DNA of 64,000 nucleotides. It comes from Bordetella sp. FB-8. GTDB taxonomy: Bacteria > Pseudomonadota > Gammaproteobacteria > Burkholderiales > Burkholderiaceae_B. A program made the position numbers and the translations under genes. Below are positions 7,210 through 15,994 of this stretch, piece by piece. The DNA lies in NCBI RefSeq assembly GCF_000382185.1, contig NZ_KB907784.1:3426633-3490632 (forward strand), written 5' to 3'. Every line of letters starts with the position of its first letter. Within the stretch, counting starts at the first letter, position 1. The notes below the pieces were generated by a model. The model worked only from the letters and a program-made list of their open reading frames with translations, did no database searches and had not been told where the DNA came from.

Positions 7210-8475
7210 ATGTCCACGCAGATCTTCGACTCCATCGACGCATTCCTCCTGGCTCAGCAGCCGGCCCAGACCCGATTCCTGGCCGAGCTCGTGCGCCAAC
7301 CCTCGGACAACCCTCCCGGCGATTGCGCGCCCCATGCAGAGCTGGCCGAGCGCCTGCTGGCCGGATTGGCGCTGCCGGTGGAGCGCTATACCCCGGACAT
7401 CGAACGCGTACGCGAGCAAGGCATGGCCTCGATTATCAACCTGATCGTGCGCCACGCTTTTTCCGAAGACGGTCCGGTCGTCGCGCTCAATGCCCACGGC
7501 GACGTGGTGCCGCCCGGCCAGGGCTGGACGCGCGAACCCTATGGTGCGCAGATCGAGCAGGACCCGCGGCACGGGGCGGTCATGTATGGGCGCGGTGTCG
7601 CGGTGTCCAAGTCCGACTTCGCCACATACACCTGGGCGCTGCTCGCGCTCAGAGAGGCGCAGCGCGCAGGCGCACGCCTGCGCGGCGCCATCGAGCTGCA
7701 CCTGACCTACGACGAGGAGGCCGGCGGCCTCAACGGCCCGGCCTTTCTGCTCGATAGCGGTGCCAGCCGTCCCGACCTGGCGATTTCCGCCGGGTTTGCC
7801 TATCACGTCACCACTGCGCACAACGGCTGCCTGCATCTGGAAGTCAGCGTGCACGGCCGTCAGGCTCACGCGGCCATGCCGCATACCGGCGTGGATGCCC
7901 TGCAGGCGGCCAATGCCATCATGCAGGCGCTGTATGTCTATCGGCGCGGCCTGGGCGAGGCCGCATCGGCAGTGCCTGGCATCGGCTCGCCGAACATGAC
8001 CATCGGCTTGATACGAGGCGGAATCAATACCAATGTCGTGCCCGACTTGGTGACTTTCCGCCTCGATCGGCGCCTGATTCCCGAAGAGTCCGGCCCGCAG
8101 GCAGAAGCCGAACTGTGTGCGGTCATCGCCGAGGCAGCCCGCGCCTGCGCGCAAGGCATCGAGGTCCGAACGCGGCGCCTTCTGCTGACCGAACCGCTGG
8201 TGGAGCTGCCGGGCGCCGCGGCGCTCATCGAACCGCTGCGCCGGCATGCAGAGGCGGTCTTCGGCGTCGATGTGCCCGTCCAAGGGGTACCGCTCTACAC
8301 CGATGCGCGCCACTATACCCAGCGCGGCATCCCCACCGTGCTGTATGGCGCGGGCCCGCGCACACTGATGGAGGCGCGCGGCCACAACACCGACGAAAAC
8401 CTGCGCCTGAACGATCTCTACGGCGCGACCCGGGTGGTGGCGCATACTCTGGCCGACATTCTGCGCGCCGACTGA
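7210..8475 (+). CDS. M20-family metallopeptidase (ArgE/DapE/ACY1 type)
   Basis: This 421-residue cytosolic two-zinc amidohydrolase would remove an N-acyl group or cleave a short peptide. Visible ligands and catalytic residues include NAHGDVVPPG (metal His plus Asp), YGRGVAVSKSDF, TYDEEAGG (catalytic Glu) and a C-terminal ARGHNTDENL. The lid/dimerisation domain spans about residues 190-300 (HGRQAHAAMPHTGVD). ATG 7210 was chosen; the longer frame starting at 7141 lies in the regulatory gap. It probably processes the compound imported by the neighbouring ABC system; the exact substrate is unknown. Confidence 0.85.
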   Translation: MSTQIFDSIDAFLLAQQPAQTRFLAELVRQPSDNPPGDCAPHAELAERLLAGLALPVERYTPDIERVREQGMASIINLIVRHAFSEDGPVVALNAHGDVVPPGQGWTREPYGAQIEQDPRHGAVMYGRGVAVSKSDFATYTWALLALREAQRAGARLRGAIELHLTYDEEAGGLNGPAFLLDSGASRPDLAISAGFAYHVTTAHNGCLHLEVSVHGRQAHAAMPHTGVDALQAANAIMQALYVYRRGLGEAASAVPGIGSPNMTIGLIRGGINTNVVPDLVTFRLDRRLIPEESGPQAEAELCAVIAEAARACAQGIEVRTRRLLLTEPLVELPGAAALIEPLRRHAEAVFGVDVPVQGVPLYTDARHYTQRGIPTVLYGAGPRTLMEARGHNTDENLRLNDLYGATRVVAHTLADILRAD

Positions 8476-8490
8476 GGCCTGCGCGCGGAC

Positions 8491-8514
8491 ACGGGCCGCC
8501 CGGGCGCGGCCCGT
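8491..8514. terminator. GC-rich hairpin between convergent genes
   Basis: ACGGGCCGC and GCGGCCCGT form a perfect 9-bp stem around a 6-base loop in the 43-bp gap between the M20 peptidase and amidase stops. No T-run follows on either strand, so intrinsic termination would be weak. Confidence 0.4.
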
Positions 8515-8518
8515 CGGC

Positions 8519-9772
8519 TCATGCCAGCCGCGACAGGAACGCCTGGGTGACGACCGCAGCGGTGTCGATGTCGGCAGCGCTGACGGTTTCGTCCGGATGA
8601 TGGCTGATGCCGCCGTTGCCGCAACGCACGAACAGCATGCTCACCGGCGCAACCTCGGCCATCTTGATCGCGTCGTGCCCCGCCCCCGATGGCAGTTCGC
8701 AGACTTCCAGCCCTTGGGCGGCGATTGCCTCGCGCCAAAGCGCGCGGGCGTGCTGGTCGCAGGGCGTGGCAGGCACGCCCATAAGGGTTTCGGATTCCAG
8801 CTCGATGCCGCGCCGCGCGCAGATTTCTCCGGCCGCCGACAAAATATCGGCCAGCGCAGCGTCGCGCAGCGCGTCCACGGGTGCGCGCAGGTCCAGCGTG
8901 AAGGCGCATCGACCCGGCACCACATTGATGGAGCCGCCAGGCACTTCAATCTTGCCGACGGTGCCGACCAGCTCCGGATGGGCGCGGCAACGCGCTTCGA
9001 TCGCCAGCACGATCTCTGCTGCGGCGCAGGCCGCGTCGCGGCGCATGTCCATAGGCGTGGTACCCGCGTGTCCGGCCCGGCCCTGCAGCGTGAAGCGCCT
9101 GCGCGTGGCGCCGGCGATAGCGCTGACCACTCCCACGGCCAGTCCGCGCGCCAGTAACACAGGCCCCTGTTCGATATGAACCTCGAAGTAATGGTCCGGG
9201 CGCGCGCCTGCGCCCGCCGCGGCAAGCGCCCGCGGATCGTGGCCCGCGTCGTTCAACGCCTGCGCCATGGATATGCCCAGCCCATCGTGCGCCGCCAGCA
9301 TGGCGGCGTCGAACCGGCCGATGTAGGCGGACGAACCCAAAAAAGTGCTGCCAAAGCGCACGCCTTCTTCTTCGGCAAAGCCTACGACTTCGAAATCGAA
9401 ATCCGGACGCCAATGTCGCGCATGCCACTGGGCCACCAGCGCCATCGGCAGCAAGATGCCCAGGCGACCGTCGTACAGGCCGCCGTTGCGCACGGTGTCG
9501 TAGTGGCTGCCGGCGGCCACCAGAGGCGGCGCCTGGACCCGGGGACAGGCCCGATAGCGTCCGACGACATTGCCAGCCTCATCCACCCGCACGGCATCGA
9601 ACCCGGCTTGGCGCATCCACAGGGCCAATTGGGCCGCGACCTTGCGGTGCGCCGCGGTCATGTAGGCGCACGTCAGGCCATCGGAGTCGTCCGAATGCTT
9701 GGCAAGCTCGTGGGCCTGGGCGAGGATTACAGGGCCCAGCGCGGTTGCGCTAAGGACGGTAGGGTCGGGCAT
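8519..9772 (-). CDS. Zn-dependent hydantoinase/carbamoylase-family amidase
   Basis: The 417-residue enzyme belongs to the N-carbamoyl-L-amino-acid/allantoate amidohydrolase group of M20 proteins. Key motifs are AAGSHYDTVRNGG (metal His and Asp), GFAEEEGVRFG (catalytic and metal Glu), EVHIEQGPVL, GRAGHAGTTPMDMRRD in the dimer domain and SGAGHDA plus GGISHHPDE near the C-terminus. It would release ammonia and carbon dioxide from an N-carbamoyl compound. ATG 9772 follows GGAG at suitable spacing; an upstream ATG at 9787 is less likely. It has a broken paralogue at 2326-3345. The 18-bp palindrome lies 50 bases upstream of its start. Confidence 0.88.
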   Translation of the reverse strand: MPDPTVLSATALGPVILAQAHELAKHSDDSDGLTCAYMTAAHRKVAAQLALWMRQAGFDAVRVDEAGNVVGRYRACPRVQAPPLVAAGSHYDTVRNGGLYDGRLGILLPMALVAQWHARHWRPDFDFEVVGFAEEEGVRFGSTFLGSSAYIGRFDAAMLAAHDGLGISMAQALNDAGHDPRALAAAGAGARPDHYFEVHIEQGPVLLARGLAVGVVSAIAGATRRRFTLQGRAGHAGTTPMDMRRDAACAAAEIVLAIEARCRAHPELVGTVGKIEVPGGSINVVPGRCAFTLDLRAPVDALRDAALADILSAAGEICARRGIELESETLMGVPATPCDQHARALWREAIAAQGLEVCELPSGAGHDAIKMAEVAPVSMLFVRCGNGGISHHPDETVSAADIDTAAVVTQAFLSRLA

Positions 9773-9823
9773 GGCGGGACTCCGCAACCGCGCCGGGCTA
9801 GCGCGCTACGGATAATTCTAACA

Positions 9824-9841
9824 ATTTTTGTATACAAAAAT
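9824..9841. promoter_or_regulatory. Perfect 18-bp palindromic operator before the amidase gene
   Basis: ATTTTTGTATACAAAAAT is a perfect palindrome in the 86-bp gap between the amidase start and the boxA stop. Eleven bases (TTTTTGTATAC) recur at the ABC transporter promoter (3486-3496). The likely ligand is the GntR/FCD regulator encoded at 6396-7091, which would tie the two transcription units into one regulon. Confidence 0.6.
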
Positions 9842-9858
9842 CCCACAATATCCCGAAA

Positions 9859-11094
9859 CTAATAGGTCTCCAGGTGCAGGCGCCCCTGCTCACGCAACTG
9901 GGCATGCAAGGCGTCCCAACCTGCGCCAACGACCTCGCGCAAGGCCAGCAGCACCCCCTCTTCCATGCCCTTGAGTCCGCAGACGTAGATGTAGGTGTTT
10001 TCGTCGGCCAGCAGCGCGGCCACGTCGGTGGCGCGCTCGCGCAGCGCGTCCTGCACATAGCGTTTGGGCTGATCCGGCTCGCGTGAAAGCGCGAGATTGA
10101 TGTCGATGAAGTCCCTGGGCAGTTTCATCAAGGGACCGAAATACGGTAGCTCGCGCTCTGTACGCGCGCCGAAGAACAGCATGAGCTTGCCGTTGACGTC
10201 CTGCGCAATGCGGCGGCGGCAATGCTCGGTCATGGCGCGCATGGGCGCCGAACCCGTGCCTGTGCAGATCATCACCAGATTGGCGCGCGCGTGGTTGGGC
10301 ATGAGAAAGCTGTTGCCGAACGGGCCGATGACCTGCACCGTGTCGCCCTTGGACAGATCGCACAGATAGTTCGAGCACAGGCCGTTCAAGGGCTTGCCGT
10401 CGTAGTCTTCGGTGACGCGTTTGACCGTCAGGGACAGGTTGTTGTAGCCAGGACGCTCGCCGTCGCGCGGGCTGGCGATTGAATACTGGCGCGCGAAATG
10501 CGCGCGGCCCTGCGCGTCGGCGCCCGGCGGCAGGATGCCCAGCGACTGCCCTTCCAGCACGGGGAAGAACAGCTTGCCGAAATCGAGCACGATGTGATGC
10601 ACATCGCTACCCATCTGGGCATCAGTGACGCGATAGTTGCCCACTACGGTCGCAGTGATGGGCGCCTTGGGCGCGTAAAGGTTCACGTAAGGATGCGCGG
10701 CCGACCACGGCGGCAGCACCGAACCAGGTGCCGTAAATGCCGGCGCTTGCGCCGCGCGCGCGGAGGCGTCCCGCGAATTCTGGAGCGGCGCCGCGACGGC
10801 CTCGCCCCCGGTGGACGACGGCTTTTCGAGAGGCAGCTCGTCCCAGCTGAACTGGTCTTGCAGGCTGTAGGCCTCTTCGCGCGGCATCAGCCGCCAGTTG
10901 TCGATCGAACCGGTCGGACACGGCGGAATGCAGGCCATACAGCCATTGCAGATGGCCGGGTCCACCACGTAGTTGCGACCGTCGTGCGTAATCGCATCGA
11001 CCGGGCAGGTTTCCTCGCAGGTGTTGCAGCGGATGCATATCTCGGGATCGATCAGATGCTGCTTCAACACTTCGGCGGGCAGGGGCGCACTCAT
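9859..11094 (-). CDS. boxA: Benzoyl-CoA 2,3-epoxidase reductase subunit BoxA
   Basis: BoxA passes electrons from NADPH through FAD and two [4Fe-4S] clusters to the oxygenase BoxB, which converts benzoyl-CoA to its 2,3-epoxide. The 411-residue protein shows two ferredoxin motifs near residues 20-30 and 50-60 ([12 protein letters not shown] and [12 protein letters not shown]), an Ala-rich linker, an FAD site (ARQYSIAS) and a nucleotide site ([14 protein letters not shown]). ATG 11094 is preferred over an upstream start at 11130 because family members begin with a short tail before the first cluster. It is the last gene of the boxCBA operon. Confidence 0.93.
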   Translation of the reverse strand: MSAPLPAEVLKQHLIDPEICIRCNTCEETCPVDAITHDGRNYVVDPAICNGCMACIPPCPTGSIDNWRLMPREEAYSLQDQFSWDELPLEKPSSTGGEAVAAPLQNSRDASARAAQAPAFTAPGSVLPPWSAAHPYVNLYAPKAPITATVVGNYRVTDAQMGSDVHHIVLDFGKLFFPVLEGQSLGILPPGADAQGRAHFARQYSIASPRDGERPGYNNLSLTVKRVTEDYDGKPLNGLCSNYLCDLSKGDTVQVIGPFGNSFLMPNHARANLVMICTGTGSAPMRAMTEHCRRRIAQDVNGKLMLFFGARTERELPYFGPLMKLPRDFIDINLALSREPDQPKRYVQDALRERATDVAALLADENTYIYVCGLKGMEEGVLLALREVVGAGWDALHAQLREQGRLHLETY

Positions 11095-11166
11095 CTTTTT
11101 GCTTCCATCGCAGGATCGGCCTATTGGCAAGCCGGCGGGTGAGCCGGCGCCTTCCGATTATGAACC

Positions 11167-12594
11167 TCAGTTGAAGCGGACGTATTCAAACTGCACGGGG
11201 TTGCGGTTGATGCCCATGACCGGCGGCGCGATCCAGTTGGCGAACTTGCCGGGCTCGGCCACGCGGCCCATGAGCGAGGCGACGAAGGCGCGGTCTTCCG
11301 GCGTGGGCAGCCAACGGTCGACGTTGGCCTTCCACTGCGCATCGCCCAGCACCTCGCCCTGCGGCGAGACGCGCACGCCCGCGAGCGTGCCGATCTGGCG
11401 GTTGAACGCTTTGTGCGGCACCGTCAGCCGCACGGGAATGCCCGCCTTCTCGATTACCTTGTTCCAGCGCCCCACGCCGGCCACCGAGTCGCGGATGAAA
11501 TCGTCGCGCAGCACTTCGTTGAGCGCGTTGAGCATGGGCACCTCGACCTCGACCAATTTGGCGTCCTGCACCTGCAGCACACGGTAGGTGTCGTTCTTGA
11601 GCTGGTGATCGTCCGTGCGTTTGCCTTCTTCGAAGCGTCCCTTCAAGCCAGCGCCGTAGAAGATAGCGGCGTTGGACGATTGGTCCGCGCCGAACAGATC
11701 GATAGTGACACTGTAGTGAAAGTTCAGGTAGCGTTGAATGGTGGGCAGATCGATCACACCGGCCGCGCGTATCGTGGCGGGGTCGTCGGTCTTGAGTTGG
11801 TTCATCACTTCGCAGGTGCGCTGGATTACGCGCGACACGCCCGATTCGCCCACGAACATGTGATGCGCTTCTTCGGTCAGCATGAATTTGGTGGTGCGGG
11901 CCAACGGGTCGAAGCCCGATTCGGCCAGCGCGCACAACTGGAACTTGCCGTCGCGGTCGGTGAAATAGGTGAACATGTAGAAGGCGAGCCAGTCGGGGGT
12001 CCTCTCGTTGAAGGCGCCCAGGATGCGCGGATTGTCGGTGTCGCCCGAGCGGCGTTCGAGCAGCGCGTCGGCTTCTTCGCGACCGTCGCGACCGAAGTAG
12101 CGGTGCAGCAGATAGACCATGGCCCACAGGTGGCGGCCCTCTTCCACGTTGATCTGGAACAGGTTGCGCAGGTCGTACTGCGACGGCGCGGTCAGTCCCA
12201 GGTGGCGTTGCTGCTCGATCGAGGCCGGTTCGGTGTCGCCCTGCGTGACGATGATGCGGCGCAGATTGGCGCGATGCTCGCCCGGCACGTCCTGCCATAC
12301 CTCGCGCCCCATGTTCTCGCCAAAATGGATCTTGCGCTGGCCGTCCTGCGGCGCGAGGAAGATGCCCCAGCGATAGTCGGGCATCTTGACGTGGCCGAAA
12401 TGCGCCCAGCCGTCGGGTTCGACACTGACCGCGGTGCGCAGATAGACGTCGAAATTGTGCGAGCCGTCGGGCCCCATGTCCTGCCACCACTGCAGATAGT
12501 TGGGCTGCCAATGTTCGAGGGCGCGCTGCAGCGCGCGGTCGCCGGAGAGGTTGACGTTGTTGGGGATCTTCTCGCTGTAGTTGATGCCGGACAT
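11167..12594 (-). CDS. boxB: Benzoyl-CoA 2,3-epoxidase oxygenase subunit BoxB
   Basis: BoxB is a soluble di-iron monooxygenase that adds one oxygen atom to benzoyl-CoA. The 475-residue product has the normal length. Candidate carboxylate/His iron ligands are in EEGRHLWAMVYLLHRYFG and LTEEAHHMFVGESG, about 85 residues apart, as expected for the E-ExxH-E-ExxH four-helix core. The start ATG 12594 follows AGGAGA. It sits between boxC and boxA in the same orientation with gaps of 72-80 bases. Confidence 0.95.
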   Translation of the reverse strand: MSGINYSEKIPNNVNLSGDRALQRALEHWQPNYLQWWQDMGPDGSHNFDVYLRTAVSVEPDGWAHFGHVKMPDYRWGIFLAPQDGQRKIHFGENMGREVWQDVPGEHRANLRRIIVTQGDTEPASIEQQRHLGLTAPSQYDLRNLFQINVEEGRHLWAMVYLLHRYFGRDGREEADALLERRSGDTDNPRILGAFNERTPDWLAFYMFTYFTDRDGKFQLCALAESGFDPLARTTKFMLTEEAHHMFVGESGVSRVIQRTCEVMNQLKTDDPATIRAAGVIDLPTIQRYLNFHYSVTIDLFGADQSSNAAIFYGAGLKGRFEEGKRTDDHQLKNDTYRVLQVQDAKLVEVEVPMLNALNEVLRDDFIRDSVAGVGRWNKVIEKAGIPVRLTVPHKAFNRQIGTLAGVRVSPQGEVLGDAQWKANVDRWLPTPEDRAFVASLMGRVAEPGKFANWIAPPVMGINRNPVQFEYVRFN

Positions 12595-12674
12595 GAGGTG
12601 TCTCCTGGTTCTATCGGACCGGTGTCGGGCCGGCCCGCGGTGTGTCGTTGACGGTGCGCGGAAATCGGGTGCGG

Positions 12675-14336
12675 TCAGACGCGGTTCCAATCAAAAGCAG
12701 CCTGCTCTCCCTTGCCGTAAAGCTTGAGAGCGCCCTTCTCGCCGGCCGCGTTGGGACGGTTGAAAATCCAGTTCTGCCAGGCCGTGAGGCGGCCAAAGAT
12801 GCGGGTCTCCATGGTTTCGCCAGGACCGAAGCGCAGATTGGCCTCCAGACCAGTCAGCGCGTCGGGCGACAGCGCGCGGCGCTCTTCCAGCACCATGCGC
12901 AGTTCGTCTTCCCAGTCGATCTCATCGGGCGTGAAGGTGACCAGGCCCAGTCGCTGCGCCTCGCCCGGCTCGATGGCCTGGCCGATGCGGCTGCGTACGG
13001 CTTGCATCGGGCCAGCCTCGTCGTAGAAGCGCCGCTGCAGGCGGCTCTGGCCATTGACCATGGGATAGGCGCCGAAATTGCGCTCGCCCAGCACGATGGC
13101 CGCGGGCGACTCGGCCTGGGCGTCGTCCAGCATATAGATGCGGTCGGCAGCCAAAGCCAGTTCGAATAGCGTGCCGGCGAAACACGACCCCGGTTCGATG
13201 AAGGCCAAGAGCGAACGCGAGGTCACGTCCAGGCGCGCCAGCGTACGGCGCAGCATGCCCGCAGTCTCGCGCACGAACCAGTGTCCGGCGTGAGCCTGCA
13301 GGTCGGCGTCGGCGGCCAGCACGGCCTGCGCATCGCCCTCGGTCTTGAAGACCCAAGTGCCAATTTCCAGCTCGTTGGTGCGCAGGTGCAGGATGGCGTC
13401 GTCCAGTTCGCGTGCCACCTGCAGCGGCCACCAGGAGGCGCCCGCGGCGACGATGGCTTCGATGCCCTGCGGCAGCGGCGCTTGCGGCGCGCGTACCGTC
13501 CAGGTGGCCAGGCGCTTGTCGCGGTCGATGCGCACGTCCACATATTGATAGGCGATGCCGTCGGCATCTTCGGTGCGCGCCAGGCGTGTCAGTTCGATGC
13601 CGCTCGCGCCCTCGCCCGGACGGTCGCTGCCAGCGGCCAGTTCAAGGGCGCGAGCCTGGACGGCGGCGCCGAACTGCGCGGGCTTGATCACTTCGTCGAC
13701 CAGGCGCCAGGCCTTGGCGCGCTCGCCGCGCACGCCTTCGACCAAAGTGCAGAAGATATCGGCATGATCGTGGCGCACGCGGCGCTTGTCGGTCACGCGG
13801 GTCAGGCCGCCGGTGCCGGGCAGCACGCCCAGGAGCGGCACTTCGGGCAGCGCCACCGACGAGGAGCGGTCGTCGACGAGCAGGATTTCATCGCAGGCCA
13901 GCGCCAGCTCGTAGCCGCCCCCGGCGCAGGCGCCGTTGACCGCCGCGATGAATTTCAGGCCGCTATGGCGGCTGGAGTCTTCGATACCGTTGCGGGTTTC
14001 GTTGGTGAACTTGCAGAAGTTCACCTTCCAGGCGTGCGAGGACAGGCCCAGCATGAAGATATTAGCGCCCGAGCAGAAGATGCGTTCCTTCATGCTGGTC
14101 AGCACAACCGTGCGCACCTCGGGATGCTCGAAGCGGATGCGCTGCAAGGCGTCGTGCAACTCGATGTCCACCCCCAGGTCGTAGGAATTGAGCTTGAGCT
14201 TGTAGCCGGGGCGCAGGCCGGCGTCTTCGGCCACGTCCATGGCCAGGGTGGCGACCGGGCCTTGGAAGCTCAGGCGCCAGTGACGGTATTGCTGGGGGTC
14301 GGTGCGAAAGTCCACCTGGGGGGTCGTGCTGCTCAT
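12675..14336 (-). CDS. boxC: 2,3-epoxybenzoyl-CoA dihydrolase BoxC
   Basis: BoxC hydrolyses the ring of 2,3-epoxybenzoyl-CoA, releasing formate and a 3,4-didehydroadipyl-CoA semialdehyde. The 553-residue protein is a crotonase-fold enzyme of the length expected for BoxC. The oxyanion-hole regions are visible as SSMKERIFCSGANIFML-like sequence near residue 85 and AAVNGACAGGGYELALACDE near residue 135; a second degenerate crotonase-like half follows. It is the first gene of boxCBA, preceded by GGAGACAGGCC and by a TGCA-N6-TGCA operator candidate at 14405. Confidence 0.94.
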   Translation of the reverse strand: MSSTTPQVDFRTDPQQYRHWRLSFQGPVATLAMDVAEDAGLRPGYKLKLNSYDLGVDIELHDALQRIRFEHPEVRTVVLTSMKERIFCSGANIFMLGLSSHAWKVNFCKFTNETRNGIEDSSRHSGLKFIAAVNGACAGGGYELALACDEILLVDDRSSSVALPEVPLLGVLPGTGGLTRVTDKRRVRHDHADIFCTLVEGVRGERAKAWRLVDEVIKPAQFGAAVQARALELAAGSDRPGEGASGIELTRLARTEDADGIAYQYVDVRIDRDKRLATWTVRAPQAPLPQGIEAIVAAGASWWPLQVARELDDAILHLRTNELEIGTWVFKTEGDAQAVLAADADLQAHAGHWFVRETAGMLRRTLARLDVTSRSLLAFIEPGSCFAGTLFELALAADRIYMLDDAQAESPAAIVLGERNFGAYPMVNGQSRLQRRFYDEAGPMQAVRSRIGQAIEPGEAQRLGLVTFTPDEIDWEDELRMVLEERRALSPDALTGLEANLRFGPGETMETRIFGRLTAWQNWIFNRPNAAGEKGALKLYGKGEQAAFDWNRV

Positions 14337-14404
14337 GGCCTGTCTCCTTCAGGGTGCTTACCGAAATATTCAATAAGCACAATAATTCATGAACAACAGA
14401 ATAA

Positions 14405-14418
14405 TGCACTAAAATGCA
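14405..14418. promoter_or_regulatory. TGCA-N6-TGCA site upstream of boxC (BoxR operator candidate)
   Basis: TGCACTAAAATGCA lies in the AT-rich 97-bp gap between boxR and boxC. BzdR/BoxR-type regulators of benzoyl-CoA pathways are reported to recognise repeated TGCA half-sites. The position suits repression of boxCBA, relieved by benzoyl-CoA. Confidence 0.55.
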
Positions 14419-14433
14419 GAAATCAATCTTTTT

Positions 14434-15339
14434 CTATACCAAGGCGCCCGCCGCCTTGCGCACCTGATCCCGCAGGCCGACAAAACTCTCATCCAGCGAC
14501 CTGCCGCTGGTGTTCCAGGTGAGGTCGGCCTTGGCATAGAAAGCCTCGCGGCCGGATAGAATGCGCTTGAGGTCGGCCATCGCTTCGTTATTGCCCGACA
14601 TGGGCCGGAAGTCGCCCTGCGCCATGACCCGACCCATGTGGTCTTCGGGCGTGGCGCGCAGCCAAATGGTGTAGCAGCGCTCGAGCAGCAGGTTATAGGC
14701 GGCCGGCTCGGACACAAGACCACCCGGCGTGGCCAGCACCATTTCGGGGTAGATCTGCATCGCCTCTTCGAGCGCACGGCGCTCGTAACGACGATAGGCG
14801 CTGGGGCCATAGAGATTGTGGATCTCGAGAAGTCCGCACCCGGCCACGCGCTCGATCTCGCGGTTCAGCTCGACGAAGGGATAGTCCAGATCGTCGGCCA
14901 GCATCTGGCCCAGCGTGGATTTCCCCGCGCCGCGCAGGCCGATGAGCGCGATGCGGCGCATGCGCCCCGCGCGCTCGACGCCAACGCCGAACAACTGCGT
15001 CAGCGCCTCGCGCGCGCGCTGCAACTGATCTTCGCCGCGGCCATCGAGCAGATCGCGGATCAACAGCCACTCAGGCGAACCGGTTGTGACATCCCCCACC
15101 AACTCGGCCAGGGCGCAGCCGAAAGCCCGGGCGATCTGCAGCAGCACCAGGATCGAGGCATTGCCCACCCCCTGCTCGAGGTTGGCCAAGTGCCGCTCAG
15201 ACACGCCGGTGGCCTGCGCCAGGCCCTTGCGCGTCATGCCGCGGATGGCTCGCAGGCGCCGCACACGCTCGCCCAGAGCTGCCAGAAAAACCGTTTCGCG
15301 CGGCGGCGGGGCAGAAACCCGGTCTAGCGCTTCGCTCAT
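14434..15339 (-). CDS. boxR: BoxR/BzdR-type regulator: HTH domain fused to a shikimate-kinase-like domain
   Basis: The 301-residue protein has an XRE-type helix-turn-helix at residues 25-80 (ATGVSERHLANLEQGVGNAS), a linker, and a C-terminal domain resembling shikimate kinase with an intact P-loop GLRGAGKSTLG (about residues 133-143). In the known family the kinase-like domain binds benzoyl-CoA, which releases the HTH from its operators. The gene lies between boxCBA, in the same orientation, and the divergent DUF4863-ligase pair, so it can control both. TGCA-type sites flank it on both sides. Confidence 0.92.
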   Translation of the reverse strand: MSEALDRVSAPPPRETVFLAALGERVRRLRAIRGMTRKGLAQATGVSERHLANLEQGVGNASILVLLQIARAFGCALAELVGDVTTGSPEWLLIRDLLDGRGEDQLQRAREALTQLFGVGVERAGRMRRIALIGLRGAGKSTLGQMLADDLDYPFVELNREIERVAGCGLLEIHNLYGPSAYRRYERRALEEAMQIYPEMVLATPGGLVSEPAAYNLLLERCYTIWLRATPEDHMGRVMAQGDFRPMSGNNEAMADLKRILSGREAFYAKADLTWNTSGRSLDESFVGLRDQVRKAAGALV

Positions 15340-15381
15340 GGTCGTGCCCGCTCCTGAGGTAGGAAGGATTTTTTCACATCA

Positions 15382-15395
15382 TGCATTATATTGCT
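15382..15395. promoter_or_regulatory. TGCA-N6-TGCT site between boxR and the ligase operon
   Basis: TGCATTATATTGCT matches the 14405-14418 site in spacing, with one mismatch in the second half-site. It lies between the divergent starts of boxR (15339) and the DUF4863 gene (15502), where it could govern boxR autoregulation and ligase expression. Confidence 0.4.
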
Positions 15396-15501
15396 TGACC
15401 CGTCCATAAAAGCGCATTATTTTTCCATCCACACAATAGATAAAGGCCGGCAAGCGGGCGTAGCGCGCATGCGAAACGGGCCAGAGTGTAAGGGAGACAT
15501 T

Positions 15502-15972
15502 ATGAGTACGCCTGAGCAATTTCGCGGGCTGATGCGCGAAGTCACCGACAGCATCGCCGGCCATGCCCTGAACTTGGCACTGCAGGACCGGCTCAACCGC
15601 GAATTCGGTCCGACCAGTGCGGTCTACCGCGGCATTTTCGAAGCCTGCAAAAGCGCCGTTGCGGCCGGTTGGATGTGCAAGCACGAGGCCGCCGGCATCC
15701 GCTACGGCCGCGTCATCAAGCCGGCCGAGGATCTGGCCGGCTACTCGGTCGACGTGGTGGACATGGACAACCTGGCCGGCCCATACCATGCGCACCCGAA
15801 CGGGGAAATCGACTTGATCATGCCGCTGGCCGGCCCGGCCCGATTCGACGGCCACGACGCCGGCTGGCTGGTCTACGGCCCGGACTCGGCGCACAGCCCC
15901 ACGGTAAACGGGGGCCGCGCCCTCGTGCTGTATCTGCTGCCGCAAGGCGCCATCGAATTCACCCGTGATTGA
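15502..15972 (+). CDS. DUF4863 family protein of the box cluster (PnbB-like fold)
   Basis: This 156-residue soluble protein belongs to the small family that includes 4-hydroxylaminobenzoate lyase PnbB. A cupin-like second half is suggested by GPYHAHPNGEIDLIMPL (His-x-His plus Glu, possible metal ligands near residues 93-100) and a later DSAHSP. It is divergent from boxR and 22 bases ahead of the benzoate-CoA ligase gene. A well-placed AGGGAG precedes ATG 15502. Its role in benzoate degradation is not established; context suggests an accessory activity on an aromatic intermediate. Confidence 0.75.
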   Translation: MSTPEQFRGLMREVTDSIAGHALNLALQDRLNREFGPTSAVYRGIFEACKSAVAAGWMCKHEAAGIRYGRVIKPAEDLAGYSVDVVDMDNLAGPYHAHPNGEIDLIMPLAGPARFDGHDAGWLVYGPDSAHSPTVNGGRALVLYLLPQGAIEFTRD

Positions 15973-15994
15973 ATCAACCCGGATAAGACTCCTC

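Noticed and set aside
11413..12651. A 412-codon open frame on the plus strand
   Set aside because: It is antisense to boxB, whose di-iron motifs are clear; no independent support.
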